Source: DATARN01 sp963851105 (GTDB lineage: Bacteria; Actinomycetota; Acidimicrobiia; Acidimicrobiales; Palsa-688). From it: DNA of 64,000 nt. Shown one piece after another: positions 34,166-42,904 of the stretch. A program made the translations under genes and the position numbers. The stretch lies in the NCBI GenBank assembly GCA_963851105.1, contig CAWKNP010000004.1, positions 186,001 through 250,000 on the forward strand, in the 5' to 3' direction. The first letter of the stretch is position 1. The number at the start of each line of letters is the position of its first letter. Below the pieces are notes generated by a model, which had not been told where the DNA came from, ran no database searches, and saw only the letters and a program-made list of their open reading frames with translations.

Positions 34166-35359
34166 TCACGCATTGTGTTCCGAAGCCACCGCGCTCTTGA
34201 TCGGGTCGCCATCAGTGGCGCCATACTTCTCCTCGAAGCGGCCCAACTTGAAGATCAGCATGGAGACGATCCAAACCACGACGAACGTGGAAACGATTCC
34301 GTAGCCGAGGTACTGAAAGTTGAGGCGGGCAACGAAGTCCCAGAATCCGCCGGTGAAGCCCGCGTGGTCCGCCAGGACCTGCAGGTATTCGATGGTGCCG
34401 ACTCCGAGGGCGACGAACACCCCGAGGCCGACGGTGGCCATGTTGTAGTACACCTTGCGCAACGGGTTGGTGAATGCCCACGAATACGCCCTGGTCATGA
34501 CGATCCCGTTCGTGGTGTCCATGAATGTCATGCCGCCCGCGAACAGCAGCGGCAAGCAAACGATGGCCATGAACGGCAGATGCTTACCGCCCGCCCCCTG
34601 CACCGTGCCGGTGGCGGCGGCGGCGGTAAGGCCGATCAGCGCAACCTGGGAGGCGGTGTCGAAGCCGAGCCCGAACAACAGGCCCACCGGGTACATCTGC
34701 CAGCTGTCGCTCACGAACTTGCGCCACCGGCTCCCAAGGATGCGGTTCAAGAAACCCCGTTGCGACATCAGGTCGTCGAGTTCCTGCACCGAATATTTGC
34801 CGGTCTTGGTCTTTTTCCAGACCTCGATGATGCCCCGCAGGATGAGGAAGTCAAGGACTCCGATCAGTATCAGGAAGGTGCCTGAGACCGTTGCGCCGAT
34901 CGTGCCACCCAGTTTCTGCAAACCGGGGATGTGCTTCTGCACGCTCTCGGCGGCCAAAGCGATAGCCAGCGAGAGCGCCAAGACGATGGTCGAGTGGCCG
35001 AGAGAGAAGAAAAAACCGACCCCGAGGGGGTGCTTGCCCCGTTGCATCAGGTACCGGGTCGTGTCGTCGACCGCCGAGATGTGGTCGGCATCGAATGCGT
35101 GACGCAGTCCGAAGACGAACGCCGCGCTGCCCGCGGCGGCATACAGCGGCCCGAAGCGGTCGTGGTAGTAGAGGTAGGCGCCCCAAGCCACGATGTTGAG
35201 CGTCGCCACTGCCGCGTAGATCCCGAAAAGACGGGGCAGCTCAGACCGGGAGAACGGGAACCACCGGGCAATCCGGGGGCCCGGATCGTACGGCTTGAAG
35301 ATCAGCTGGCCTGCCGTGGAGTTATCCCCGGGCGGAGAATCCACCATCGTGTCAGCCAT
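34166..35359 (-). CDS. nixA: NiCoT-family nickel/cobalt permease
   Basis: 397 residues with eight predicted membrane helices. The family signature of transmembrane helix II reads LRHAFDADHISAVDDTTRYL (H-x4-D-H), and the second signature LGFDTASQVALIGL is also present, with GMTFMDTTNG later. These secondary transporters bring in Ni2+ and/or Co2+ driven by the proton gradient. The gene is the first of a three-gene operon and is divergent from a Fur-family regulator gene with a candidate operator between. Start ATG 35359. Ni versus Co preference cannot be read from the sequence. Confidence 0.92.
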   Translation of the reverse strand: MADTMVDSPPGDNSTAGQLIFKPYDPGPRIARWFPFSRSELPRLFGIYAAVATLNIVAWGAYLYYHDRFGPLYAAAGSAAFVFGLRHAFDADHISAVDDTTRYLMQRGKHPLGVGFFFSLGHSTIVLALSLAIALAAESVQKHIPGLQKLGGTIGATVSGTFLILIGVLDFLILRGIIEVWKKTKTGKYSVQELDDLMSQRGFLNRILGSRWRKFVSDSWQMYPVGLLFGLGFDTASQVALIGLTAAAATGTVQGAGGKHLPFMAIVCLPLLFAGGMTFMDTTNGIVMTRAYSWAFTNPLRKVYYNMATVGLGVFVALGVGTIEYLQVLADHAGFTGGFWDFVARLNFQYLGYGIVSTFVVVWIVSMLIFKLGRFEEKYGATDGDPIKSAVASEHNA

Positions 35360-35431
35360 CTATCCCTCCCCAAACCTCGGTCCTGGTGGTAGGACGCGAA
35401 CGCTGGTCCGTCACCGCTTGTAGCCTGCTGA

Positions 35432-35448
35432 TTGCAACACTGTAGCGA
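35432..35448. promoter_or_regulatory. Candidate Nur/Fur-family operator
   Basis: TTGCAA-CACTG-TAGCGA (35432-35448) matches the half-site spacing of the nickel regulator Nur box (TTGCAA, 5 bases, TTGCAA) at four of six positions in the right half. It lies 73 bases upstream of the NiCoT start and 104 bases upstream of the regulator's start. Confidence 0.45.
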
Positions 35449-35517
35449 TGGTCCCTGCGAAGCCACAAGGCCCGAGGTGCCCGGCGGACAAAATGGAGGC
35501 GGGACCCCGATCATCGC

Positions 35518-35545
35518 TCGACACGCAAGTTCGTGGCAATAGACT
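35518..35545 (+). promoter_or_regulatory. Promoter for the Fur-family regulator gene
   Basis: TCGACA (35518-35523), 16 bases, then TAGACT (35540-35545). The GTG start of the regulator is only 7 bases from the -10 box, so the transcript is probably leaderless. Confidence 0.4.
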
Positions 35546-35551
35546 GAGGTA

Positions 35552-36025
35552 GTGGCGTCAGCCGACAGCGTCGAAGCAATCATCGACAGGATCCGGGCTC
35601 GGGGCGGGCGGGCCACCGATACCCGGCGGGCCACGATCGCGGTGCTGCTCAATACCGGGCAGTCGCACCTGAGTGCCGAAGACATTGTGAGCCAGGTCAA
35701 GCTGCAGTATCCCGAGGTGGCCGAATCGACCATCTATCGCAACCTCTCCACCTTGGAGGAGCTCGGCGTCGTTGAGCACGTCCACCTTGGCCATGGCCCC
35801 TCGACCTATCACCTCACCGAAGACGGGCACCAACATCTGTTGTGTGAGCGCTGCGGCAAGGTGATCGAGGTTCCTGACGAGACATTCGCCGCCTTGACGG
35901 AACAACTTGCCGTGACCTACGGATTCCGGATCCATCCCCGCCATTTCGCAATCATGGGCTTGTGTCGCCGATGCCACGGGCGACGCGGCAGCCCGGCCCG
36001 CGACGCATCTATTGCGTCCTCCTAG
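35552..36025 (+). CDS. Fur-family metalloregulator (Nur/Zur type)
   Basis: 157 residues. The winged helix contains LSAEDIVSQVKLQYPEVAESTIYRNLSTLEELGVVEH in family register, then HVHLGHGPSTYHLTEDGHQHLLCERCGKVIEV with metal-binding His/Cys, and a C-terminal CRRCHGR pair. Both CxxC motifs for structural zinc are present. Divergence from a nickel permease gene and the TTGCAA-type operator argue for a nickel-responsive (Nur) regulator that shuts off the NiCoT operon; Zur or Fur is possible. Start GTG 35552. Confidence 0.85.
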   Translation: MASADSVEAIIDRIRARGGRATDTRRATIAVLLNTGQSHLSAEDIVSQVKLQYPEVAESTIYRNLSTLEELGVVEHVHLGHGPSTYHLTEDGHQHLLCERCGKVIEVPDETFAALTEQLAVTYGFRIHPRHFAIMGLCRRCHGRRGSPARDASIASS

Positions 36026-36208
36026 TACCAGTGTGCGGTGGCCTTGGGATCCCCCCGAGTCCCTCCCGCGGATCTACCGGCCGGCGGACCTGCTGGGTCG
36101 GGTAGCGATCCGGTCGGTACTTTCCATCGTCGCGGCGTTCGCTGACCCGCCCCTTGAGCTTGTGTTCGGGGTGGATGGACCCTGACCATCCGGCTGCGGC
36201 ATGCTGGG

Positions 36209-36910
36209 TTGGTGGTGCGACCGGCACGACCCGATCCGTCGTCGCCCGTCGACGTCGGTCCGGCGGCCATCTTCGTCGTGGCCCTGGTCGGTGCCTGGCT
36301 CAGCCACAACCTGGAGTATCTGCGGGTGTGGGGTATCCACCGTTGGGCGGGCGCCGCCCTCTCCTCGCTGCACATGTACATGGTCCCGGCGGGTGCCGGA
36401 CTGCTCGTCGCCGCCATCGGCGCGGTGCGCTCGACCATCCGTCTGGCGCGCCGCCTCGAGCGCCGCCTGGCGGATTTGCGCGGATATACCTCCCCTCGGT
36501 CCACGACGGCCGACTGGGCCGTCGGCGCTCGAACCTCCTGGTCGTTCAGCGTCAGCACACTTGTCGTGGTGGTGTGGCTTCTCCAGGTCGGCCTCTACCT
36601 GGCGCAGGAGAACGTAGAAGCGTCACTCGGTCACCTGCCCGCGCCCGGTTGGGGTGCTCTCACCGGAGTGCACGCCCTGGCCCCGCTCGTGCACCTGGCC
36701 GTCACCTTGACATTGGTCACCGGTCTCAGCCTGCTGCGCCGGCCAGTGACCGCACTGGCGGCCGCGTTGCGGGCCGTCGAGACGTGGTTGCGGTCGTGCC
36801 GTTCGCTGGCCGCGGTGGCCCCACCGGCACCGGGCAAGTCGTGGACACCGGTGCAGCGTTGGGGCTGCAACCGCTGGTGTCGCCCCCCTCCGTTGGCGGT
36901 CGGTTCCTGA
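36209..36910 (+). CDS. Multi-pass membrane protein of unknown function
   Basis: About 233 residues, with four hydrophobic segments (AAIFVVALVGAWLSHNLEYL; LHMYMVPAGAGLLVAAIGAV; VSTLVVVVWLLQVGLYLA; APLVHLAVTLTLVTGLSLL). Conserved-looking histidines lie in SHNLEYLR, LHMYMVP and LVHLAV, so metal or haem binding is possible. I do not recognise the family. Three adjacent starts (TTG 36209, GTG 36212, GTG 36215) are possible. It lies on the same strand as the CopCD-like operon that begins 79 bases after it and may be its first gene. C-terminal sequence is basic and Pro/Trp rich. Confidence 0.6.
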   Translation: MVVRPARPDPSSPVDVGPAAIFVVALVGAWLSHNLEYLRVWGIHRWAGAALSSLHMYMVPAGAGLLVAAIGAVRSTIRLARRLERRLADLRGYTSPRSTTADWAVGARTSWSFSVSTLVVVVWLLQVGLYLAQENVEASLGHLPAPGWGALTGVHALAPLVHLAVTLTLVTGLSLLRRPVTALAAALRAVETWLRSCRSLAAVAPPAPGKSWTPVQRWGCNRWCRPPPLAVGS

Positions 36911-36988
36911 CCTGAACCAGACCCCGGCCCGGTACGAGAGCCGGTCCGACCGCGCCATTCGGCGCGCCACGACCAAGGAGAAAACTTG

Positions 36989-37672
36989 ATGTTGTCACGC
37001 AGTCTGCTGCGCGGCGGCGCCGCCTTCGCGGCCGCCTCCGTCCTGTCCCTCTTCCTCGCCACGGCGGCGTTCGCGCATGAACAGCGCACCGTCGGCGCGT
37101 ACAAGTTCACGGTCGGCTGGCAGCACGAGCCGACCTACACCGGAACCCTCAACGCGGTGCAGCTGTTCGTCCACGACGCCACAGGCACCCCGATCGACGA
37201 CATTGGCAGCCCGCCGACCTTGCAGGTCACGGTCAGCACCGGCTCGCCGGCCAAGACCAGCGACCCGCTCGAGTTGAAGGCCTCGTTCGATGCCGACACC
37301 GGGTTGGGCACGCACGGCGAGTTCGACGCCGCCATCATCCCGACTGCGCCTGGTACGTACACGTTCCACTTCACCGGCACCCTCAACGGCCAGAAGATCG
37401 ACGAGAAGTTCACCTCCTCGGATACGACCTTCGACAACGTCGTGGACCCGAACGCGGTGGAATTCCCCTCGCAGACGCCGACGGGGAATGCTCTGGCGAC
37501 CAGCATCTCAAGGCTGGCGCCGCGGGTCGACAACGCGGTCGCCGTCGGCAAATCGGCTCACGACAAGGCGGGATCGGCCGCCACGTTGGCCCTCGTGGCT
37601 CTGGTTCTCGGCGCTGTGCTGGGCGGGGCCGGCATCGCCCTGGGGCTGACCGCCAGGCGTCACAACGCCTGA
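36989..37672 (+). CDS. Exported protein with C-terminal membrane anchor, CopC-operon associated
   Basis: About 227 residues. Signal peptide (AAFAAASVLSLFLATAAFA), then a beta-rich extracytoplasmic domain starting HEQRTVGAYKFTVGWQHEP with NAVQLFVHD and GTYTFHFTGTLNGQKI, and a C-terminal helix (AATLALVALVLGAVLGGAGIALG). It resembles YtkA/FixH-like small beta domains and the C-terminal part of the next gene's product. His at the mature N-terminus could bind copper. ATG 36989 has AAGGAG 9 bases before it. Metal delivery or sensing outside the membrane is inferred from context. Confidence 0.6.
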   Translation: MLSRSLLRGGAAFAAASVLSLFLATAAFAHEQRTVGAYKFTVGWQHEPTYTGTLNAVQLFVHDATGTPIDDIGSPPTLQVTVSTGSPAKTSDPLELKASFDADTGLGTHGEFDAAIIPTAPGTYTFHFTGTLNGQKIDEKFTSSDTTFDNVVDPNAVEFPSQTPTGNALATSISRLAPRVDNAVAVGKSAHDKAGSAATLALVALVLGAVLGGAGIALGLTARRHNA

Positions 37673-37697
37673 GCGCGGGCGGCTCCCGTGGGGCCGC

Positions 37698-39647
37698 TTG
37701 TTCGTGGCCGCGATAGTGGCTTTCGGGGCGGCGGTCATGGCCGCCGCCCCGGCGGGCGCCCATGCCCTGGCGGTGAGTTCCGACCCGCCCGCCGGGTCGA
37801 CGGTGGCACACGCCCCGGCGGTGGTGACCGTCACCTTCGGCGAGCAGCCCGATCCCGCGCTGTCGTCGCTGCGGGTCCTCGACTCCGCAGGTGTGGATCA
37901 CACCCGCGGCAAGTCCGGACCCGTGCCGGGCGATGCGTCGTCGCTGCGGGTGGCCGTCGGGCCGCTCGCCCAAGGCGTTTACACCGTGGCCTGGCGGACC
38001 GTGTCCAAAATCGACGGCCACCTGGCCGCGGGCACGTTTGCGTTCGGGGTTGGGGTGTCGCCTACCGGGGCGGCGGCGTCGGCCGGCTTTTCGGCGCACG
38101 CGCCGAGCCCGTCGCCGGCCGCCGTAGCGGGCCGCTGGTCGCTCTACACCGGCCTCATGGTCCTGGTCGGCGCAGCGGTGTTCGCGCTGGTGTGCGGTCG
38201 AGAGCCCCCCCGCCGCGTGCTGCTGGTCCTCGGGGGCGGGTGGCTGCTGGCGATTGCCGGCCCGGTCGTCGTCGCCGTTGACGCCTGGCAAAAAACGAGC
38301 GTGCCCACCTCCGCGCTGCTCTCGTCATCGATCGGCAATGAGTTCATCGGCCGAATCGAACCGGTGATCGCGGCGGGTTTGTTTCTTGCCGCTGCTTGCC
38401 TCCCGCGCTTCGCCGCGACCAAGAAGACGCTCATCGCACTGGTCGGGGCGTCCGGTCTGGCTGCCATGTGGGGTGACGTCACCGCCAGTCACGCAGCTGC
38501 GGCCCACAGTTGGCGCTACGCCCGCATGGCGATCCAGTGGGCCCATTTCGCCGCTGCCGGGATCTGGGTCGGGGGCCTCGTCACCCTTGTGACCGCCCTC
38601 CCCACCTTGGCGCCGGGCGATCGGCTGCGGGCCGCGAAACGGTTCTCGGCCATCGCGCTGGGTTGCGTGGTGGTCGTGGCGGCCAGCGGCGCACAGCGCG
38701 CCTACGACGAGGTCGGCAACCTTCACAGCCTTGTCCACGCCGCGTTCGGCCAATACGTCCTCGTCAAGATCGGCCTGTTCGCGCTGCTGGTGGTGCTTGG
38801 AGGCCTCAACCGGTCCCGGTCCCTGCCCGCTCTGCCCCGCACGATCGCCCCGTTGCGGACAACAGTCCGACTCGAACTGCTTGTGGTTGCCGCCGTCCTG
38901 GTCGCCACCGGCATTCTGCAAGGGCTTAGCCCCCCGAGCAACACCGCCAAGGCCCCCGCGGTGAAGCCGATCGTACTGACCTCCGCCGATTTCGCCACCA
39001 CCGTAAAGGTCAAACTGGAGATCAGTCCCGGTACCGCCGGGTTCAACCGTTTCACCACGACGGCCACGGACTACGACACGGGCCGCCCGATCGACGGTGC
39101 CGTCATGCTGACCTTCGCCCTGCGAACCCACCCCGAACTAGGCCAGGCGAGCCTCAAACTGGCACCGCAGCCCACGGCAGGAAGCTACGCCGCTTCTTCG
39201 GCCAACTTGTCCCTCGACGGCGCTTGGACCGTGACTGCCGTCATCGCCGCGCCTGCCGGCACCGTCGAGGTGCCTTTCACCGTCACCACTCGCCAAGCCC
39301 GCCAGAACATCACGGTCTCGCACACCGGCGGCGGCCTGCCCGACGTCTTCACCTTGCACCTGACGGGCGGTCGGTCAGTGCAGAGTTACCTCGACCCGGG
39401 CCACCCCGGCACGCTCAACGAGTTCCACGCCACCTTCGTCGGGCCCGACGGCCAGGAGCTCTCCATGACCGCCCTCACCATCACTGCCACCCCTGGCGGC
39501 GGATTGTCCGTCCGCAGGCTCGACACCGTCGGGCACTTCGTGGCCGACCTCAACAACGCCCACAAAGGCCCCTACCGCTTTGCGGTGACCGGGACCACCG
39601 AGACCGGGGAGATCCTCACCGGAACTTTCCAGATCTCGGTCACATGA
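37698..39647 (+). CDS. CopC-CopD fusion with C-terminal YtkA/FixH-like domain
   Basis: 649 residues. After a signal peptide, a CopC domain begins HALAVSSDPPAGSTV and ends KIDGHLAAGTFAFGVG, with both copper-ligand regions. A CopD-type membrane domain follows (IQWAHFAAAGIWVGGLVTLV, ASGAQRAYDEVG, YVLVKIGLFALLVVLGGLNR). The last ~230 residues are extracytoplasmic beta domain (GTAGFNRFTTTATDYDTGRPIDGAV, KGPYRFAVTGTTETG). CopC/CopD import or handle copper in the periplasm. The start may be TTG 37698 or GTG 37704. The domain fusion is clear; copper versus another metal is inferred. Confidence 0.85.
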   Translation: MFVAAIVAFGAAVMAAAPAGAHALAVSSDPPAGSTVAHAPAVVTVTFGEQPDPALSSLRVLDSAGVDHTRGKSGPVPGDASSLRVAVGPLAQGVYTVAWRTVSKIDGHLAAGTFAFGVGVSPTGAAASAGFSAHAPSPSPAAVAGRWSLYTGLMVLVGAAVFALVCGREPPRRVLLVLGGGWLLAIAGPVVVAVDAWQKTSVPTSALLSSSIGNEFIGRIEPVIAAGLFLAAACLPRFAATKKTLIALVGASGLAAMWGDVTASHAAAAHSWRYARMAIQWAHFAAAGIWVGGLVTLVTALPTLAPGDRLRAAKRFSAIALGCVVVVAASGAQRAYDEVGNLHSLVHAAFGQYVLVKIGLFALLVVLGGLNRSRSLPALPRTIAPLRTTVRLELLVVAAVLVATGILQGLSPPSNTAKAPAVKPIVLTSADFATTVKVKLEISPGTAGFNRFTTTATDYDTGRPIDGAVMLTFALRTHPELGQASLKLAPQPTAGSYAASSANLSLDGAWTVTAVIAAPAGTVEVPFTVTTRQARQNITVSHTGGGLPDVFTLHLTGGRSVQSYLDPGHPGTLNEFHATFVGPDGQELSMTALTITATPGGGLSVRRLDTVGHFVADLNNAHKGPYRFAVTGTTETGEILTGTFQISVT

Positions 39648-39660
39648 AAGGATTCCTTCC

Positions 39661-40065
39661 ATGAAGTTCCGAGCCGCCATCGCCATCCTCGTGCTGCTGG
39701 TCATGCCGGTCTCGGCCGGCTGCGGGTCGTCCAAGCCGGCGTCGCGGCCCACCACCACCGCCAAACTGGTCATCTTGAGCCCGGAACCGAACCAGGTGAC
39801 GGGGCCCAACCTCACTTTGCAGTTCGACGTTGTCGGCGGGACGGTTCTCCCGCCCGCGCAGGTGACCGGCCCGCTGCGAGGCGACCAAGGCCACATCCAT
39901 GTGTCGGTGGACGGCAAGCTCGTCCAGATGGCCTACTCGACCCACGCCGATCTGAACGGCCTGACCCCGGGACCGCACGCGGTGTCGGCCGCCTGGGTCG
40001 CGACCGACCATCTGCCTTTCGCCAACCGGGTGGTGGCCGACGTTCTGTTCACCGTTCAGGGGTGA
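39661..40065 (+). CDS. Small lipoprotein of the CopCD-like operon
   Basis: 134 residues. Lipobox VSAGCGSS at the end of the signal peptide. The domain reads LTLQFDVVGGTVLPPAQ, GDQGHIHVSVDGKLVQMAYST, GPHAVSAAWVATDHLPF, an immunoglobulin-like beta fold with His-rich loops (GHIHV, TDHLPF). Similar small lipoproteins accompany copper genes. ATG 39661 has AAAGGA upstream; the stop overlaps the next gene's GTG as GTGA. Copper binding by the histidines is inferred. Confidence 0.6.
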   Translation: MKFRAAIAILVLLVMPVSAGCGSSKPASRPTTTAKLVILSPEPNQVTGPNLTLQFDVVGGTVLPPAQVTGPLRGDQGHIHVSVDGKLVQMAYSTHADLNGLTPGPHAVSAAWVATDHLPFANRVVADVLFTVQG

Positions 40066-40799
40066 CCGCGTCCAACACCTTCAAGATCGGCGCGGTCGTG
40101 GCCGTCTACCTGAGCACCGTCGTGGCCACCATGGTCGTTTCGGGTCACCACGTCCTACCGCTGTTCGAAGGGGTGGGGCCGCCGCCGGCCTACCAATGGG
40201 TCACGCCCCCACCAGCATTCGCGTCCGCGAATGTGAAGCCCCGTTCCGCCTCATTCGACTTTGACCTCACGGGGCCCGCGGGGCCGGCGGCCGCGAACTC
40301 TCCCGACGGCCAGTTTGCCGTGAACCTCCCTCCGGCCCCGTTCGCTCCTCACGCACCCGACTCCAAGGTGCATGCCACCATCACACCTCTCGACCCGGCC
40401 ACCCTTGGCCCGTTGCCCGCCCAGCTCGTTCCCGACGGCAACGCCTACCGGATCGACTTCCGCTATCAGCCGTCAGCCACCGCCATCACCACCCTGGCCT
40501 ACCCCGGCAACATCATCATGACCGCCCCCTACCAGGCCCAGTCTCTCCTTTACTCCCCCGACGGCCGATCGTGGACCGCGCTCGTTCCCCAGCACCTTGC
40601 CGACCCGACGATGATCGGCGCAACCTTCACAGCCGCGGGCGACTACCTCGTCGGGACGACCGCCTCCGCCACCAAGTCCGTGCAACCTGCAGGCTCACGC
40701 GGCGCCGGCACCGGCCTGATCGCCACCGCCGTACTCGTCGCAGCACTCATCCTCGGATTGATCGCGCTCACCGCCGCCAGACGCCGCCAGCGACGATGA
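40062..40799 (+). CDS. Membrane-anchored extracytoplasmic protein, CopCD-like operon
   Basis: 245 residues. N-terminal helix (AVVAVYLSTVVATMVVSGHHVLPLF), a Pro-rich beta region, and a C-terminal helix (GLIATAVLVAALILGLIALTAARR). Not a recognised family. HH in SGHHVLP and the position in the operon hint at metal handling. GTG 40062 overlaps the lipoprotein stop. It is the last gene of the operon; the sequence after it falls into the variable island. Confidence 0.55.
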   Translation: MTASNTFKIGAVVAVYLSTVVATMVVSGHHVLPLFEGVGPPPAYQWVTPPPAFASANVKPRSASFDFDLTGPAGPAAANSPDGQFAVNLPPAPFAPHAPDSKVHATITPLDPATLGPLPAQLVPDGNAYRIDFRYQPSATAITTLAYPGNIIMTAPYQAQSLLYSPDGRSWTALVPQHLADPTMIGATFTAAGDYLVGTTASATKSVQPAGSRGAGTGLIATAVLVAALILGLIALTAARRRQRR

Positions 40800-40954
40800 A
40801 CCGATCGGGCGGCTTCGGCAAAACGTCGGTACGCCGCAGTCCGATGGTCCTCGGCCCGAGATATCCGACCACTACCAAACCGCTCAGTGAACGGGCGCCC
40901 TGCTGACGGCGAAACCCCATTTGTTGGCTCTGGCGTGCAGGGTCGATCGACTTG
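40800..40954. other. Left edge of the variable island, no gene seen
   Basis: The stretch follows the CopCD-like operon without a clear terminator or coding sequence. Base composition and gene quality change from here to about 54390. Confidence 0.3.
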
Positions 40955-41190
40955 GATGCGAGGTGTTCTGGCTAGGACTTCGAAGTCGCTGTCCGAGTAC
41001 ACGACCGGGATCGAAGCTCCGACAGCGGTCGCTGCGATGAGGCAGTCAATCAGGTTTTTCGGACTGTCTCACCACGGCGCCAGGCGGTCCGATAGAGCGC
41101 GGCGGCTTCCTAGTAGTCGGTTGGCCCGCCCGCAAGATTGTCGCCCGTGCAAGCCCGCTACGAAGACCTCGCAGGTGCTGCTCGTCGCAC
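40955..41190 (-). pseudogene. VapC-type PIN-domain toxin remnant
   Basis: Minus-strand pieces in more than one frame align to a VapC toxin: DEQHLRGLRSGLARATIL; then DY, a TAG stop, EAAALYRTAWRRGETVRK; then, after one missing base in an A-run near 41051, LIDCLIAATAVGASIPVVYS and DSDFEVLART. The last stretch is the highly conserved PIN segment with two acidic metal ligands. VapC toxins cut tRNA or rRNA. An in-frame stop plus a frameshift show it is dead. Its antitoxin is not recognised. Confidence 0.55.
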
Positions 41191-41699
41191 AGCCCACACC
41201 GAATACACGGCCAGGTCCCGAACGGGCTCGCCGACCAGTTCCTTGGCCGCCGCCGCCTGGCCGGGCGTAGGTCCGGGCGATGGCGCCTTGGCCGCCTCGG
41301 CGAGGACCCCCAACCGAATTGCGGGCACAGGTGGCGATGTAGTCGGCACCGAAGGCGTCGACATCGTGCACTCACCAGCTCCGTCAGCCACCATGAGAGC
41401 GCGCATCTGATACGCGCGGCACCGTCGCCCACCAGTGCACTTCGCCCTTGGAACCTTACCGATTGGGGCGAACGTGCCGAACTGGGACGGGCGCGAGTAT
41501 CAATGGGATGGGGTTCCTCCACGTCCAGGATCGCCAGATACCGGATGGTGCTCAGCGACAGCTCAGACTTGATCGATCTGTTCGTCGATTGTGCGAACCT
41601 TTCCGCTTCCGTCGCCATCGTATCGCGTCGCGTCGCATCCGTTCGTACCTCAGTAAGTGGGTGTACGCGCTACGGATCGCGCTCACAACGATTACAACC

Positions 41700-42581
41700 C
41701 TAGGAGGCGTCAAGTTGTTCTGCCACAATTCCCCTCGGAAATCCCCGCCTCCCACCGAGTGCCAAAGTCGCAAACGACGCAAACACAAGAATCACCGTGA
41801 AAACGAGTACCGCAAGTATCAACGGGCTGAGTTGTCCCGCGCTTTGAACTTTCGCAGCAAACTTCGCCTGACCAGCAAGGGTAGCGAGAGCGTAATGAGT
41901 GGGGTTGATAAGTCGCGGATGTCTGTGCCGCAACCACTCGATTATAGTAATGGGGATTGCGGCAAGGGTGAATAGCACAGGCGGGATGGCTGTGGCCTTG
42001 GTCAAATTCCCGGCCTGAATGCGTCCCAAGACGCGCCGTCGCCATGATCTGTCTCGCATCCAGTTGAGGGCACGTGGGGTAAGGTTCTTGTCCGACCTCT
42101 TGCGGATAACAGCGCCAACCACGGTTCCAGCAAGCGATGGACTTGCGCCCTGATGGAGAATTTCGAAGACTCCGCCATCACCTTGGTCCAAGAAAGCATA
42201 GTCGATGAGAACCGCTCCAGCGTCGATACGACAATCTAGGGCCGTCTGAGGACGGCTTCGAAACGCTACCCGGGACTGAAGAGGCGAATCTCCCGGGGCA
42301 AAAACAATACGTAGCGGATCCGAGTCGACCATGTCGATTCGCCGGAGCGCATCACCGTTCGCATTCCAAAGGGCGACGTAGGTCCGACTTATCGAAGTGA
42401 TGGGATGACCATTGAGTTCAAGATCAAGGCTCCCGTGCCCAAGATTGTCCAGCGGATTGACAAGCACGTCGAAATCAAGAGCATATTGAAGAAGAGGACG
42501 TCGGCGACTTCGTCGGGCCACAAACCAGGTAACAGACATTCCGACCAGCCCGAGCACGACTCCGAAAATCACGGATACCAT
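41700..42581 (-). CDS. Membrane-associated protein of unknown function
   Basis: 293 residues, start ATG 42581. An N-terminal helix (VSVIFGVVLGLVGMSVTWFVA) is followed by a soluble domain (DLELNGHPITSISRTYVALWNANGDALRRIDM), and two helices near the C-terminus (VLFTLAAIPITIIEW, LSPLILAVLVFTVILVFASFATLAL). The soluble part with 'VALWNANGD' looks like a sensor-type beta domain found in other bacterial membrane proteins of unknown role. GC content is below that of the flanking core genes, consistent with transfer. No function can be given. Confidence 0.5.
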   Translation of the reverse strand: MVSVIFGVVLGLVGMSVTWFVARRSRRRPLLQYALDFDVLVNPLDNLGHGSLDLELNGHPITSISRTYVALWNANGDALRRIDMVDSDPLRIVFAPGDSPLQSRVAFRSRPQTALDCRIDAGAVLIDYAFLDQGDGGVFEILHQGASPSLAGTVVGAVIRKRSDKNLTPRALNWMRDRSWRRRVLGRIQAGNLTKATAIPPVLFTLAAIPITIIEWLRHRHPRLINPTHYALATLAGQAKFAAKVQSAGQLSPLILAVLVFTVILVFASFATLALGGRRGFPRGIVAEQLDAS

Positions 42582-42904
42582 GTCTCGGCGATCCTAGCTT
42601 GATTGCAACCCAGCTGAGAGTCCACACCAAGGTGTGAGTGCACTCGGTCGACAATCCACCGGTTCTCGGCTCGTAGCAGCGGTCGGCTGTTGGCCATCTT
42701 CGGCGGAGCGTCCGTAAAAATCGACCATGTTCTCCGAAGTGTGTAATCCAGTGACCGCCCGGTAACGCCCCGTCTCGGGTTCCCGTATGTCCGTTCGAGT
42801 TCCGGTCCTGATCGGATGTCCGGATGGCCTGCCCGTTTGCGACAGCCGGCCAGGTCGGGGCGCGTCTACGGAGCTATTGCAGCCGGTGGGTATCGTGAAG
42901 CGGG
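42582..42904. other. Intergenic region, no gene seen
   Basis: About 320 bases between the membrane protein gene and the DUF4160 gene. It contains CCCGGTAACGCCCC near 42758, which recurs as TCCGGTAACGCCCC near 52818. No promoter could be assigned with confidence. Confidence 0.3.

Noticed and set aside
41448..41975. Plus-strand frame of 175 codons
   Set aside because: It overlaps the better supported minus-strand membrane protein gene and has mixed, non-protein-like composition.
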